From a virus, in the IMG/VR virus record IMGVR_UViG_3300049445_000092, positions 1-56,018 of that record: a DNA stretch of 56,018 bases. One strand, given 5' to 3'. The notes beneath the pieces are model-generated. The model saw only the letters and a list, made by a program, of their open reading frames with translations. It was not told the origin of the DNA and made no database searches. The translations under genes were made by a program, and so were the position numbers. Positions 21,099-30,586 of this stretch are shown in pieces; position 1 is the first letter of the stretch; each line of letters starts with the position of its first letter.

Positions 21099-22057
21099 TT
21101 GGCCTTGGCATACCGCCCATCGGGCTCCATCGCGTAGTCAGCCGGATCCTTCCCGGCCCGTGCGGCTCCGAGGGCGTAGGCCGACTGGCCGTGAAGCTGG
21201 CAGGCGGCGATCCCGATGACCGGGTTGTCGGCCGTGCCGATGCCCCAGTCGGCCCGCCACGACGGGTCCGGGCCGAGGTACTGGGCGTCGCCAAACGCAT
21301 AGACCTCGCCCAGCGTGTCGACCAGCCAGTAGCCGTTGCCGGTCGGTGTCGAAGCACCGCCGATGATGGGGCTGTTCGGCTTGGCACCGACGCCGGGCAG
21401 GCTCCCGCAGAACGGCGCGCCGCCCTTGGCGAAGACGCCGCCGTCCGGGCCGAGCATCCAGTAGCCGGGTCCGTTGTCCTGGGTGACGAGCATGTTGCCT
21501 CTCTGCTGCGTGGTTGGTGCCGGTGACGGGCCTTGGCCCTGAGCCATGGCGATGACTTGATCCATGGGGAAGCCAGGACCGCAATCGACATGGCCCCCTC
21601 CCCATCGGCCCAGATCCGAATGCTGACAGACGCCCCGTCCGTTGCCCTGCGCCTGCTGCGGTGTGAGCCGGGTGATCGGAATTCCGAAGGCTGCCGCCTC
21701 CTCAGCCACCCACGCCGCGGCGTTCTGGAGCATGTTCTGGTGCTGGCTCTGCCAAGTGGCCGTCGTCCAGTTCGCCGTGGCCCCGCGAGGCGTGCAAAGT
21801 TCGGCCTGTACTGCCACCGGATTCGCTTCGGCCGCGGTCCACGCCTTGCGGTCCCGACGAACGTATTCCCCGATCGTCCCGAGCGTGTCGTCTATGCCCG
21901 TATGTGAGCTGACCTCGCTCGAAGACCGGGCGAAGAACGCACCCAAGCTCTCGATCGTCTGCGCCCCTTCACTCAGGTGCAGGACCACCAGTCTGACCTG
22001 CGCGCCGCCGCGCGAGCTGTAGTTCGGGGAAGCCAACCAGATTCTGTTAAGCGCCAT
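21095..22057 (-). CDS. Endolysin: N-acetylmuramoyl-L-alanine amidase
   Basis: A 320-residue lysis enzyme. Residues about 20-175 form an amidase_2-type domain (VVLHLSEG with His27, HTGID, and GHVDCGP with His156 and Cys159 as zinc ligands), which cuts between the glycan and the peptide stem. Residues about 195-270 hold YWMLGPDGGVFAKG and YWLVDTLGEVYAFG, a repeat typical of actinobacterial secreted proteins and probably wall-binding. The ATG is chosen by domain boundary; an in-frame ATG 75 bases upstream would add a basic tail. The holin candidate follows. Confidence 0.85.
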   Translation of the reverse strand: MALNRIWLASPNYSSRGGAQVRLVVLHLSEGAQTIESLGAFFARSSSEVSSHTGIDDTLGTIGEYVRRDRKAWTAAEANPVAVQAELCTPRGATANWTTATWQSQHQNMLQNAAAWVAEEAAAFGIPITRLTPQQAQGNGRGVCQHSDLGRWGGGHVDCGPGFPMDQVIAMAQGQGPSPAPTTQQRGNMLVTQDNGPGYWMLGPDGGVFAKGGAPFCGSLPGVGAKPNSPIIGGASTPTGNGYWLVDTLGEVYAFGDAQYLGPDPSWRADWGIGTADNPVIGIAACQLHGQSAYALGAARAGKDPADYAMEPDGRYAKAK

Positions 22058-22154
22058 CGTCTTCGGGAGTCTCGGGCGCGTGGGACGGCTCTTCTTCGGG
22101 TTCGGGCGTCGGTTCTGGTTCGTCGTCGTCACGACGGGCGTGCTTGGGGACCAT
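22047..22154 (-). CDS. Small acidic protein before the endolysin
   Basis: A possible 35-residue protein (basic start, then EPTPEPEEEPSHAPETPED), overlapping the endolysin start by 11 bases. Acidic, disordered, no known family. Its reading frame continues cleanly between tail and lysis genes, and similar small acidic genes occur elsewhere in the operon. The ribosome-binding site is weak. Confidence 0.35.
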   Translation of the reverse strand: MVPKHARRDDDEPEPTPEPEEEPSHAPETPEDDGA

Positions 22155-22197
22155 GATCTCGAAGCTACCGAGGGCCGCGCCGTGGGGCGGTGATGGG

Positions 22198-22956
22198 CTA
22201 CTGCGTGGCGACCAGGAAGAGGGACATGGCCGTGGTGCCGCCGTTCCCCCCGGCGAACGTCGTCCCAGCGTTGGCCCCGCTCTCCTGCTGGGCGATCATC
22301 TGGACGTAGTCGTTGGCGTTGAGCGTGACGATGTCGGATCCGGCCGCGCCGTGGTAGTCGATGATGGCTGCCGGGTGGTCATCGGTCCATGCCCGGCGGT
22401 TGGCCCCGTTGACGTACAGCCAGAGGGTGTAGATGCCGCCAGGGACCGGGGCGTTGGACGACTGCCAGTAGACCGACCCGGTCCAGTAGTACCGGCCCGT
22501 CGTCGGGACCTGGAGCGCCGAGCCGCCGAAGCCGATCATCCCACCCGCCACGAAGTCAATGGAGAGTCCCGCGATGCCACTCGGCGTGGCCGTCGCCAGG
22601 ACGGTCTGGGATGTCGAGTACAGACGGCCTGAGGGCGTCGGCCCGATGCCCGTGATGCCGATGACCCGCATCCCGTTGTTCGACACCAGGATGTCGACGG
22701 TGTCGCCCACCTGGACCGCCGTGGCGAAGACGTGGCGATAGCACGGGATCGTCACCGACGTGGCCCCGCCGTTCATGATGACGGTGAGCGTGCCGTTGCC
22801 CGCGGGCGCGGCCGAGACCGTGCCCCGTTGGAGCGTGACAGATTCCTGCTGGCGGATCGCCTGCGCCAGCTGTACGCGGCGGCGGGTGCCGACGTTGGCT
22901 TGCCTAGAGGGGTCGTAGGAAACCTTGATTACCTCCTCTCGACGGGCGGCAGACAA
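22198..22956 (-). CDS. Minor tail protein
   Basis: A protein of up to 252 residues: an N-terminal basic helical part (RRRVQLAQAIRQQESVTLQR), an OB-like barrel (GDTVDILVSNNGMRVIGITG) and a C-terminal beta-sandwich (GRYYWTGSVYWQSSNAPVPG, C1q or collar-like). It probably attaches to the tail hub. The start is unclear: the frame opens with TTG upstream of a perfect AGGAGG that is followed by no ATG or GTG in frame, so TTG at 22956 or a non-standard codon after the site is used. It overlaps the previous gene. Confidence 0.6.
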   Translation of the reverse strand: MSAARREEVIKVSYDPSRQANVGTRRRVQLAQAIRQQESVTLQRGTVSAAPAGNGTLTVIMNGGATSVTIPCYRHVFATAVQVGDTVDILVSNNGMRVIGITGIGPTPSGRLYSTSQTVLATATPSGIAGLSIDFVAGGMIGFGGSALQVPTTGRYYWTGSVYWQSSNAPVPGGIYTLWLYVNGANRRAWTDDHPAAIIDYHGAAGSDIVTLNANDYVQMIAQQESGANAGTTFAGGNGGTTAMSLFLVATQ

Positions 22957-24145
22957 CGGTCTGCGCCGTGGCCGGATCCATCGGCATCGTGGTGGCGCTG
23001 ACGGCGTAGAGGTTCGCCACGCCGAGGCGATCGTCCAGCACTTCGATGATGTCGCCCGCTTCGAGCGCCGGGTTCGTGATGGCGACGAAGCTCACCTCGT
23101 CTAGGGCCAGCCCAAACTGGTTCAGGATCCCCTGAGCCATCGACTGCGCCTGGCCCACGGTGGTGACCGCCGGGCTGCTCACGATCTTGGTGACGATACC
23201 GAAGGGGCCGAGGTAGTACGTCGAGCTGTTGACGTTGGTGTCGTTGGCGGTGCCCTGGACCACGGGGGAGCCGGGATTGTTGCCGATGACGATCACCCGG
23301 CTGAAGGCGCCGGTCTCGTCAATCGTGTGCGTCAACCCCTGCCCGCCCTGCCCACCGAGGATGAGGCACTGCGCTCCCTCCAGGTACAGGAATTCCGGGT
23401 TGCCGTGGTTGTTGGGCCAGTCCCTGGCGTAGATGTCGGGCGTGGGGACTTGGCGCGAGGTGACAATGCCGTTGGCGTCGAAGAACAGCTCCTGGCCGAT
23501 CGACGCCGCCAAGCCCTGGAAGTCCTTCCACGGGTCGTTCGAGCTGTCGAGCTGGGCTCCGAAGACGACGCCGCCCGAGATCGGGACAGTGCTCGCTGCC
23601 AGGTTGGCGTGGTTGTGGTAGTTCCCGGTCGGGAAGACGTGCGCGATGCCCTGCTTGATGACTTGGTCGATGGTCGTTCCCGGTGCGGGCGACCATGAGT
23701 CCTGCCATCCGGCCTGGGTGATCGTGATGGAGCGGTCGTTCCCGATCAGCGGGATCGTGATCTGCCCACCTACATCCTGGGGTGCGGGCTTGGAGATTCT
23801 GAAGATGCCCTTGGGGCACCACTCGATGGAGCCGTCGGGGTACTCAAGGCCCGCGAAGGCCCGGATCTCATGGCCGCTCACCGGGTGGATCAGATCGCCG
23901 GGACTGACCGGCACGATGCTCGTCGGATCCCCGATCGGCGCACTGTGCAGCGTGGCCGTCAGCGTGCGGCGCACCTGCCGGGTCTCATCCTCGGTGACCG
24001 ACGCCTGGGAGAACTCATCCAGCGTCGCCAGGTAAGTCGCCCCCGGCGCGCCGCTCCCCACGCCGTCGGTCCAGACCTCCAGCTTCGACACGAACTTGTG
24101 GCTGATGGGAAGGAGGGCTGAGAAGGGCGACGAGACATCAATCAT
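22904..24145 (-). CDS. Tail hub protein, DUF5047-like
   Basis: A 413-residue minor tail protein. The N-terminal part (SKLEVWTDG, ETRQVRRTLTATLHSA, GDLIHPVSGHEIRAFAGLEY) and what follows are like the DUF5047 family of actinophage tail proteins. The middle and C-terminus resemble baseplate hub domains (EAGDIIEVLDDRLGVANLY). It probably sits at the tail tip next to the fibronectin-type protein before it. ATG in an ATGA overlap. Confidence 0.7.
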   Translation of the reverse strand: MIDVSSPFSALLPISHKFVSKLEVWTDGVGSGAPGATYLATLDEFSQASVTEDETRQVRRTLTATLHSAPIGDPTSIVPVSPGDLIHPVSGHEIRAFAGLEYPDGSIEWCPKGIFRISKPAPQDVGGQITIPLIGNDRSITITQAGWQDSWSPAPGTTIDQVIKQGIAHVFPTGNYHNHANLAASTVPISGGVVFGAQLDSSNDPWKDFQGLAASIGQELFFDANGIVTSRQVPTPDIYARDWPNNHGNPEFLYLEGAQCLILGGQGGQGLTHTIDETGAFSRVIVIGNNPGSPVVQGTANDTNVNSSTYYLGPFGIVTKIVSSPAVTTVGQAQSMAQGILNQFGLALDEVSFVAITNPALEAGDIIEVLDDRLGVANLYAVSATTMPMDPATAQTVVCRPSRGGNQGFLRPL

Positions 24146-26265
24146 CCGGCGCCGATCCCGTAGGTGCCCTCGCCGTAGATTCCCTTCCCGTAGGCGGGCG
24201 ACGATCCCCCGGACGTGGTGGCTGTGCCCGATCCACCGAAGAGGAGAGCGCCCGTGCCCGATCCGCCGATCCCTGGCGGGGCCGGGGGCGACGGGACTGG
24301 CTGGTTCGGATTGACCGGATCGGTCGGCATCAGCACCGGATAGCAGTGGAAGCTGACCGCCCGCATCGGGCTTTGGCGGCGGTTCTGGGCGTGCAGGGTG
24401 GTGACCGGGATCGTCGCGCCCAGCTTGATGTAGGTGGTCTCGCCCGTGAACAGATCCGACTTGAGCAGCAGCGGCACCTGGCGCGCCCGGAGGGCGGTGA
24501 ACGTCTTGAAGTCGGCGTCGTTCATGAACAGGGCGGCGATGTCGAACTCGGTGTCATAGAGATCGCCCGAGACCACCACCACGTCGGTGCGTCCGAGGCC
24601 GTAGAAGACGCCCTGAGCCTCTACCTGGAGCTGGGACAGGGACGCCTTGCCAACGGACGTAGCGGCGCTCTGGGGCTGTATGCGGCGCAACTGACAGACC
24701 CCTAGTGATCCGTTGGCGTCAGGACCGGACGTGATGGGGTCCACGAGGTAGTAGTTGTTCGACAGGATGTTTATGGGGACGCTGGGCGATGTCCAGAGCG
24801 ATGGGATGTTCTGGGTGAACTCGACCGCCCACACCCTGGCCCGATAGAGCAGCGGGATGTTGAACGGCGACTCGTAGTCGATGATGGTCGTGCTGACCGG
24901 CTGGAATCCGGGGATGAAGAGCGTGGGGCTGCCCGGCGTCAGATCCTGCGTCCGTAGCTGCTCCCACGTCGCCCCGCCGTCTTCGCTCACGTTGATCTCA
25001 GCGGCGAAGGCCGACACTCCGGTCGGCCCCGGCAGCACCTGGCCCGCGGCGACCCACATGGGTGAGCCGTAGGGATCGGGCACGGTGTTCCAGACGAACG
25101 TGGGCGTCGCTGGCGCCGTGAAGGTGACGGTGAACGCGCTGCCCGTCCAGGCCGAAACCGGACCCCCGCCGTTGATCTGGACATAGACGCTGTAGCTCTG
25201 AGCGTTGTTGAGCAGTCCGAAGGGGACAGTGAAGCTGGTGGCCGTCGTGCTGGCGACCACTCCGGTGTCGTAGATGTCGGGCGCCTGGCCGGGGACGAAG
25301 CCGGGGGCGATGACAGCGGCGTGACTGTAGATGTAGCCGCGGTACGAAGTCATGGATGTCCCGGCGTGGAAGGTGGGTGTCCACTGCACGGTCGGCGTGG
25401 GCGTGTTGATGGTGCCGCTGGGGGCCGTGATGACCAGCGTCGGCAACGCACGGGCGTGGAGCGTCCACGGGGCGCTGTACGGGCTCTTCTTGCTGGTGTA
25501 GCTCTCGGTCACCGAGACTGACCAGGAGTAGTCGTCCCCATTGACCCAGTCGGCGGCGGCGAAGAGGTACTGCGAAGCGGTCAGGGCGAAGTACAGCTCA
25601 GTCGTGCCCCAGGTGTGCGTGGCCGGGTTGAACCACTGGAAGGCGCCGCTGGTGGTGGTGTCCTGGCGGCGGATGGCGACCTGGGTCTGCGTGCCGCTGT
25701 CGCCCTGCGGGTTGTCGGTCCAGTCGAGGGTGAAGCCTGCGGCGGCGTCAAGGAATGCGGTGTTGGGCGGGGCCGTATTCGTCGGGGCCAGCTGGGGATC
25801 CGACGTGAACCAGATGAGGACAACCTGCTGCGTCGGGACCACGAACGAGGCGTTGCCGATGTGGTTCCCGACGACCTGGACACCGTTCGTCGTTCCCGGA
25901 TCCGCGAAGTTGGCCCCGCCGCCGCTTCCGCTCTGACCACCACCGAAGTCCCCGCCCTGACCGCCTTGGGCCTCCATCCTCTGGGTGCCGCCGATGGAGA
26001 CCCCGCAGCCGACGCCCGGTGTCCCGGCACCGCCGCCGATCGTCACCGGAAAGTCGGAGGCGGCGGCTTGGATGGTGACCGCCGTGCCCGGCGGAACTCC
26101 CAGGATGTTGCCCGACACCTGAAAGCCCGTCCAGCCGTACTCGGTCCCGGCGAACGTGGAGCCCTGCTGGGCCTGGCAGATCGGGTGGATGTAGGCGTAG
26201 ACGAGATCCGACGGCGCCGTCCACGTCGTGTGGACTCCGGTGAATGTGGCGCTGCGCTGGGTCAT
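24142..26265 (-). CDS. Minor tail protein with fibronectin-III-like domains
   Basis: A 707-residue protein just after the tape measure. The N-terminus is a Gly-rich pseudo-collagen-like stretch (about 75-130, GGQGGDFGGGQSGSGGG). The middle (about 165-480) holds several fibronectin type III or Ig-like beta units (PTLVITAPSGTINTPTPTVQ, SMTSYRGYIY). The C-terminus (about 520-660) resembles a distal tail protein. The last 40 residues carry one unit GTGALLFGGSGTATT, the repeat found 13 times in the gene at 17.5-19.3 kb. ATG in an ATGA overlap. Confidence 0.7.
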   Translation of the reverse strand: MTQRSATFTGVHTTWTAPSDLVYAYIHPICQAQQGSTFAGTEYGWTGFQVSGNILGVPPGTAVTIQAAASDFPVTIGGGAGTPGVGCGVSIGGTQRMEAQGGQGGDFGGGQSGSGGGANFADPGTTNGVQVVGNHIGNASFVVPTQQVVLIWFTSDPQLAPTNTAPPNTAFLDAAAGFTLDWTDNPQGDSGTQTQVAIRRQDTTTSGAFQWFNPATHTWGTTELYFALTASQYLFAAADWVNGDDYSWSVSVTESYTSKKSPYSAPWTLHARALPTLVITAPSGTINTPTPTVQWTPTFHAGTSMTSYRGYIYSHAAVIAPGFVPGQAPDIYDTGVVASTTATSFTVPFGLLNNAQSYSVYVQINGGGPVSAWTGSAFTVTFTAPATPTFVWNTVPDPYGSPMWVAAGQVLPGPTGVSAFAAEINVSEDGGATWEQLRTQDLTPGSPTLFIPGFQPVSTTIIDYESPFNIPLLYRARVWAVEFTQNIPSLWTSPSVPINILSNNYYLVDPITSGPDANGSLGVCQLRRIQPQSAATSVGKASLSQLQVEAQGVFYGLGRTDVVVVSGDLYDTEFDIAALFMNDADFKTFTALRARQVPLLLKSDLFTGETTYIKLGATIPVTTLHAQNRRQSPMRAVSFHCYPVLMPTDPVNPNQPVPSPPAPPGIGGSGTGALLFGGSGTATTSGGSSPAYGKGIYGEGTYGIGAG

Positions 26266-29200
26266 GCCCGCGCGCCCACTGCCGTCAGCTCGTTGAGCAG
26301 CTGCTGATCGTGCTCTGCGAGCATCTGCTGGAACTGAGCCGCCGCCACGTCGTGCGGGCTCTGGCCCGGTCCCGGTATAGCGGTGATCGTGACGTTGTAG
26401 ACGGGCGAGAAGTTGACGCCCGCCGCTGCTTCGGTGCCGGGCACGTCAGTCCGCTGGGCACCGCCGTAGGGGCGCAACGGTGTGCCGAGAGGGATCGGGG
26501 CCACGGGCAGCGCCTGCTGGCGCAACTGCGTGGCCTGTGCTTCGGCGAGAACGATGTTGCGCTGCAAGCCCCGGATCTCAGCCGTGATCCCGCCCGCCTG
26601 TTCCGCCGTGGTGGTCGACGCCGCGAGCTGGGCCGTCAGGGCCGTAATGATCCGCTGGTCGTTGTAGATGTAGGACTCGATCTGGAGCGCCCGTGTCGCC
26701 GCGCTCGCCATCGCTGTTGCCGCCGCCGCCGCCGCTGGGATCGACCCGGTGATGCCAATCGTGAACCCTTGACCGAAGAACTGACCTAGCCCCATCGTGA
26801 CCTTGGACGGCGAGGCGATCTTCGGGACCGCCGCCAGCTGGGCGATAGCCGCCTGGGCCACCGATGCCGCTGCCGCGGCCGCTGCGCCTGCCTGCGACTG
26901 GACGCCTCGCACGAAGCCCCCAGCCGTGTTGGAGCCATAGGTCGCGGCGAGATCCTGGTGGGCGTTCATCGGCCCGATAGCGGTCCTAACCCAGCCGTCG
27001 ATCCCCCCGCTGCCTGTGCTGGTGATGCCACGAACCCAGGCGTTGGCGGTGTTGGTGCCGTAGATGCCAGCGAGATTCTGGTGGGCGTTGAAGGGAGCGA
27101 TAGCGGACTTGGTGAACGCATCGACCGCTGCCGTGGCCGAGCCCTGCTGCGCCGTGATGCCAGCGACGAAGCCCGCCGTGACTTCGTTGCCTCCGTAGGT
27201 CCGGGCGAGATTCTGGTGGGCGTTGAACTGGCCGAGGGCCGTGACGGTCAGGACGCTCACTGCGCTTGTCGCCGCCCCCTGCTGACTGCTGATCCCCTGG
27301 ACGAAGGCGGTCGATGTGGCCGATCCGAAGCCTCTGGCCCGGTCCTGGTGCGCGTTGAACTCGTTCGTAGAAGCGGTGACGACGGCGTTCGCCGCGGTGG
27401 TGGCGGCTCCCGTCTGGCTGGTGATGCCCGCGGCCCACGCCGCTCCGGTGTTCGTTCCTGCCGTCTTTGCTTGGGGTCCCTTCTCAAACTTCGCCACTGC
27501 GCCACTGGCGTGAAGATCCACAACTGCCGCGGCCGTCTGCGTGGTCTCCCCGATACCAGAGGCGAACTGCCCACCCGTGTTCAAGCCCTTGGCGAACGCG
27601 TCGGGAGGGGACTTGGCAAGCGACTTCGCGGTGATCCCGGCGATCTCGTCAGCCGAGTTGATTATCCCGGGCTTCGATCCGTCCAGCCCAGCCTTAGCCG
27701 CGTTCCCCTGCGCCAGCGCCGCCAGGTACGCCGCCACCTGCTGTTCTTGCAGCTTCGTCGGGAGCGTGATGCCGAATTCCCCGGAGATCCTCTGCACTTC
27801 AGGAAGCCCGAGACCCAGAGCCTTGGCGACGGCACCGGCTGAAGCGCTCGCTCCTTCCACCGCCTTCTCCTGGTCGATTGCCATGGCCGTCGACAGGTCC
27901 GAGACCATCTGATCCGAGTTCTTCGTCGTCGCGAGGGCAACCAGGCGCGACTGTTCGACCGCCGCCGTCTGGAGCTGGGACAGCGCCGACACGCCGCTGT
28001 TGACCTCGGTCTTGAACGACTCGCTGTAGTTGTCAATCAAGGACTGGAGGGTCGCACCCGCCTGCGCCGGTCCCGCTTGAAGAATCTGGTTGATGAGGAT
28101 CGGGTTGTAACCGTCCTTGATCGCCTGTGTGAGGTTGGCCCCGAACTTGTTGGCTTCATCGACGTGGGTGCTGAAGAAGGTCGTGATGGCGTCACCGCTG
28201 ACAGCCAGATACCCGCTGAAGTTCTGCACCACCGACGAGAACGAGCTGAAGGACGACGCCGTGGCCGACATGGCGCCCGTCACCAGGGACACGATGGCGG
28301 CGCCTGTCTGGCCGCTCTGGATCTCCAGATCGGCGAACGCCTGAGTCGTTAGACCGACCGCCGCCGCCTGTTGTGGAAGCTGCTTGGCGATAGTCGCCGT
28401 GGTCTGGCCGGTTTGGGTGGCGAGCTTCAGCATCGAGTCACTGCTGATGCCGGTCTTCTGCGCCATGAGATCCAGGCGCTTGCTCATGTCCTCGATCTGC
28501 GTCGAGCTGAGAGCCTTCGTCAGGTTGATGCCCATGGACTGGGCGAGCTGATCGGCCGCGTCCTTGCTGATGTGGAACTTCGACGCCAGCGTGTCGGTGC
28601 CCTTGGCGTAGTTGTCCATCGCCGTTTTGGCGCGGGCCTGTTCTGCCTCAAGGTCTCGTTGTGCGATCAGCAGCGGGTTGAACTGCTCCACCAGCTGCCT
28701 CGCCCGGTCGCTGGTGTTCGACAGACTGTCAGTCACGGCATCGGCCGCTGGCTTGATCTTCTGAAGCTGGGCCGTGGTGTCGGCGAAAGCGCGCTGTGCT
28801 CCCACCAGAGAGTTGGTGGCGAGCTTCTCGAAACCTCCGGTCAGCTTCTCGACGGCCCCGGTCTGTTCGTCGGCCAGGAACTTGAACAAGGCGAACGCCC
28901 CACCGAGGATGGCGAGCCCGCCACCGACCACCAGGAGGGCAGGACCGAGACCACCCAGCGCCGTCACCATCCTGGCGATGAAGCCCGCCGCTCCCTCCGC
29001 TTCGCCACCCGCCGCGAGGGTCGCCATCGCCAGACCGAACTTCTGCATCGCCACCGACGCGCCTTCGAGCACTGGCGCCAGTTTCTGTATCGCCACCGTG
29101 ACACCGACGATGCCGAGGGCAACCGCGGCCACGCCGGGACCGCCGAACTTCAGCGCCAGATTCACGAACTCCAGCATTGGATTCAGCACCGTGAGCAGAC

Positions 29201-30254
29201 CGACTCCGAGGTCGTTCGCACCCTTCGTCAGCGACACGAAGATTCCAGCGAGGCTCTTCAGCGTGCTCTCGACCAGTGGCCCTTCGGACTGCATGGTAGA
29301 GATGAAGCTCTGGAAGCCGCCCGTCGCGGCGCCCGCGCCCCAGTTGGAGAAGTCGTTCCCGAGTTTGGTGAGAGCCCCGTCGACCGACGTGATGAGCGGC
29401 TGCGCCACGATCAGCGCATCGGTGATGGCGGTGCCCAAACCACCGAAGAGGTGACCGAAGGCCAGGATCGCCGGGCCAGCGTTGCTCTGGATGAAGCTGA
29501 TGAAGCTGGTGAACGTCGTCCCACCCAGCGAGGTACGGGCGCTCGCTTCGAGATCCAGCAGCGCCCCGGACACTTCATGCACCACCGGGGCCAGCGCGTG
29601 GAGCGCTGGAGTCAGCAGACTCACCGCGCCCTGAAGGACCGGCATCACGTCGGGCGCGGTGAGCTTGCCGAAGGCATTCACGGCATCGTTGACCGCCGAG
29701 GTCACCTGGGGCAGGTCGTTCTTCGCGGCCAGGGCGAACGCCCCCAGGCCGACGGTGGCTGCTGTGAAGGCCCCAGCCAGCCCTACAGCGGCTGCTGTGG
29801 CGACGCCAGCGATGGGGAAGAGGGCAGGCCCCAACGTGAGGATGCCGGTCACCAGGGCGCCGAAACCGCCGGGACCGCCTGCCTCGCCCGCCGACTCCTT
29901 CAGCTTCTTGAACGACTCACCGGCCCCGTCTGCCGCCTTCTTATCCTCCTCCAGCTTCTCCTTGACCCCGTGGTCGTCAACGTCGGCCGTCGCCGTCTTG
30001 TGCTCCAGCCCGAAGGCGTCCAGCTCGGCCTGGATCTCCTTGAGCTTGGCGTCATCGACCTTGACCCCGACCCCGATGACGGCGTTGTAGGCCGAGACCT
30101 GGGCCTTGAACTCGTCCAGCTTCTCCTCGTCCACGTTCAGGCCGACATCGACCTTGCCCGCATCGGTCGCGGCCAGACCAGCACGCAGGTCGGTGGCGAA
30201 CTTCGCCAGATCCGGCGTGATCGTGACCGATGCGGAGCCGAGATCGTCAGCCAT
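26262..30254 (-). CDS. Tape measure protein
   Basis: A 1330-residue protein, the longest of the tail module and therefore the likely tail-length ruler (about 0.2 micrometre by the usual relation). The N-terminus is helical and charged; hydrophobic segments occur near residues 130-175 (GALVTGILTLGPALFPIAGV and on) and 380-460. The middle is amphipathic helix. Toward the C-terminus, four to five units of about 45 residues repeat FNAHQ-N/D-LA-x-x-YG and FV-x-GI. No lytic domain is seen. ATG in a TGATG overlap with the frameshifted chaperone. Confidence 0.9.
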   Translation of the reverse strand: MADDLGSASVTITPDLAKFATDLRAGLAATDAGKVDVGLNVDEEKLDEFKAQVSAYNAVIGVGVKVDDAKLKEIQAELDAFGLEHKTATADVDDHGVKEKLEEDKKAADGAGESFKKLKESAGEAGGPGGFGALVTGILTLGPALFPIAGVATAAAVGLAGAFTAATVGLGAFALAAKNDLPQVTSAVNDAVNAFGKLTAPDVMPVLQGAVSLLTPALHALAPVVHEVSGALLDLEASARTSLGGTTFTSFISFIQSNAGPAILAFGHLFGGLGTAITDALIVAQPLITSVDGALTKLGNDFSNWGAGAATGGFQSFISTMQSEGPLVESTLKSLAGIFVSLTKGANDLGVGLLTVLNPMLEFVNLALKFGGPGVAAVALGIVGVTVAIQKLAPVLEGASVAMQKFGLAMATLAAGGEAEGAAGFIARMVTALGGLGPALLVVGGGLAILGGAFALFKFLADEQTGAVEKLTGGFEKLATNSLVGAQRAFADTTAQLQKIKPAADAVTDSLSNTSDRARQLVEQFNPLLIAQRDLEAEQARAKTAMDNYAKGTDTLASKFHISKDAADQLAQSMGINLTKALSSTQIEDMSKRLDLMAQKTGISSDSMLKLATQTGQTTATIAKQLPQQAAAVGLTTQAFADLEIQSGQTGAAIVSLVTGAMSATASSFSSFSSVVQNFSGYLAVSGDAITTFFSTHVDEANKFGANLTQAIKDGYNPILINQILQAGPAQAGATLQSLIDNYSESFKTEVNSGVSALSQLQTAAVEQSRLVALATTKNSDQMVSDLSTAMAIDQEKAVEGASASAGAVAKALGLGLPEVQRISGEFGITLPTKLQEQQVAAYLAALAQGNAAKAGLDGSKPGIINSADEIAGITAKSLAKSPPDAFAKGLNTGGQFASGIGETTQTAAAVVDLHASGAVAKFEKGPQAKTAGTNTGAAWAAGITSQTGAATTAANAVVTASTNEFNAHQDRARGFGSATSTAFVQGISSQQGAATSAVSVLTVTALGQFNAHQNLARTYGGNEVTAGFVAGITAQQGSATAAVDAFTKSAIAPFNAHQNLAGIYGTNTANAWVRGITSTGSGGIDGWVRTAIGPMNAHQDLAATYGSNTAGGFVRGVQSQAGAAAAAAASVAQAAIAQLAAVPKIASPSKVTMGLGQFFGQGFTIGITGSIPAAAAAATAMASAATRALQIESYIYNDQRIITALTAQLAASTTTAEQAGGITAEIRGLQRNIVLAEAQATQLRQQALPVAPIPLGTPLRPYGGAQRTDVPGTEAAAGVNFSPVYNVTITAIPGPGQSPHDVAAAQFQQMLAEHDQQLLNELTAVGARA

Positions 30255-30586
30255 CAGGTCATCATCCGGTTCACCATCTCCATGTGAGCGATCATGTCGA
30301 TGATGTCAGCATCGGGCGCACCGTCGTCGTCTTCTTCATCCAGCCACTCGGATTCCGGTGGGAGCGCGCCGATCAGGCTGTTGAACGACTCGACGTAGAT
30401 GCGAGCGTTCTCCGATAGCTCGCTGTCCATAACCACCGCCTCCTCGTAGACGAGGCAGCTGACCACTTCGATGTAGGTTCGGGCGTCTAGCTGGCGCGGG
30501 GCTGCGATGCCGTTGAGCGCGAGCTTGCCGTTGATCTGGTGCCGGTGGCTTGCCGCCCAGCGGACGAAGTGCTGGACGGCGTCGTA
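30254..30586 (-). CDS. Tail assembly chaperone, frameshifted C-terminal part
   Basis: A 110-codon frame read by -1 slippage from the upstream chaperone frame (like lambda gpT). It begins YDAVQHFVRWAASHRHQING, continues helical, and ends acidic (ESEWLDEEDDDGAPDAD). The overlap of the two frames and the position before the tape measure are diagnostic. The likely slip is at CTCCCT, where the Pro codon CCT can re-pair as CCC (around 30586-30589). The fusion would be about 233 residues. Confidence 0.75.
   Translation of the reverse strand, partial: YDAVQHFVRWAASHRHQINGKLALNGIAAPRQLDARTYIEVVSCLVYEEAVVMDSELSENARIYVESFNSLIGALPPESEWLDEEDDDGAPDADIIDMIAHMEMVNRMMT

Noticed and set aside
26262-30254. Peptidoglycan hydrolase domain in the tape measure
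   Set aside because: No lysozyme-like, NlpC or M23 motifs were seen; the C-terminus is repeats.
28371-30287. 638-codon open frame on the plus strand opposite the tape measure
   Set aside because: Shadow of the tape measure gene; low-complexity Arg/Glu composition and no ribosome-binding site.
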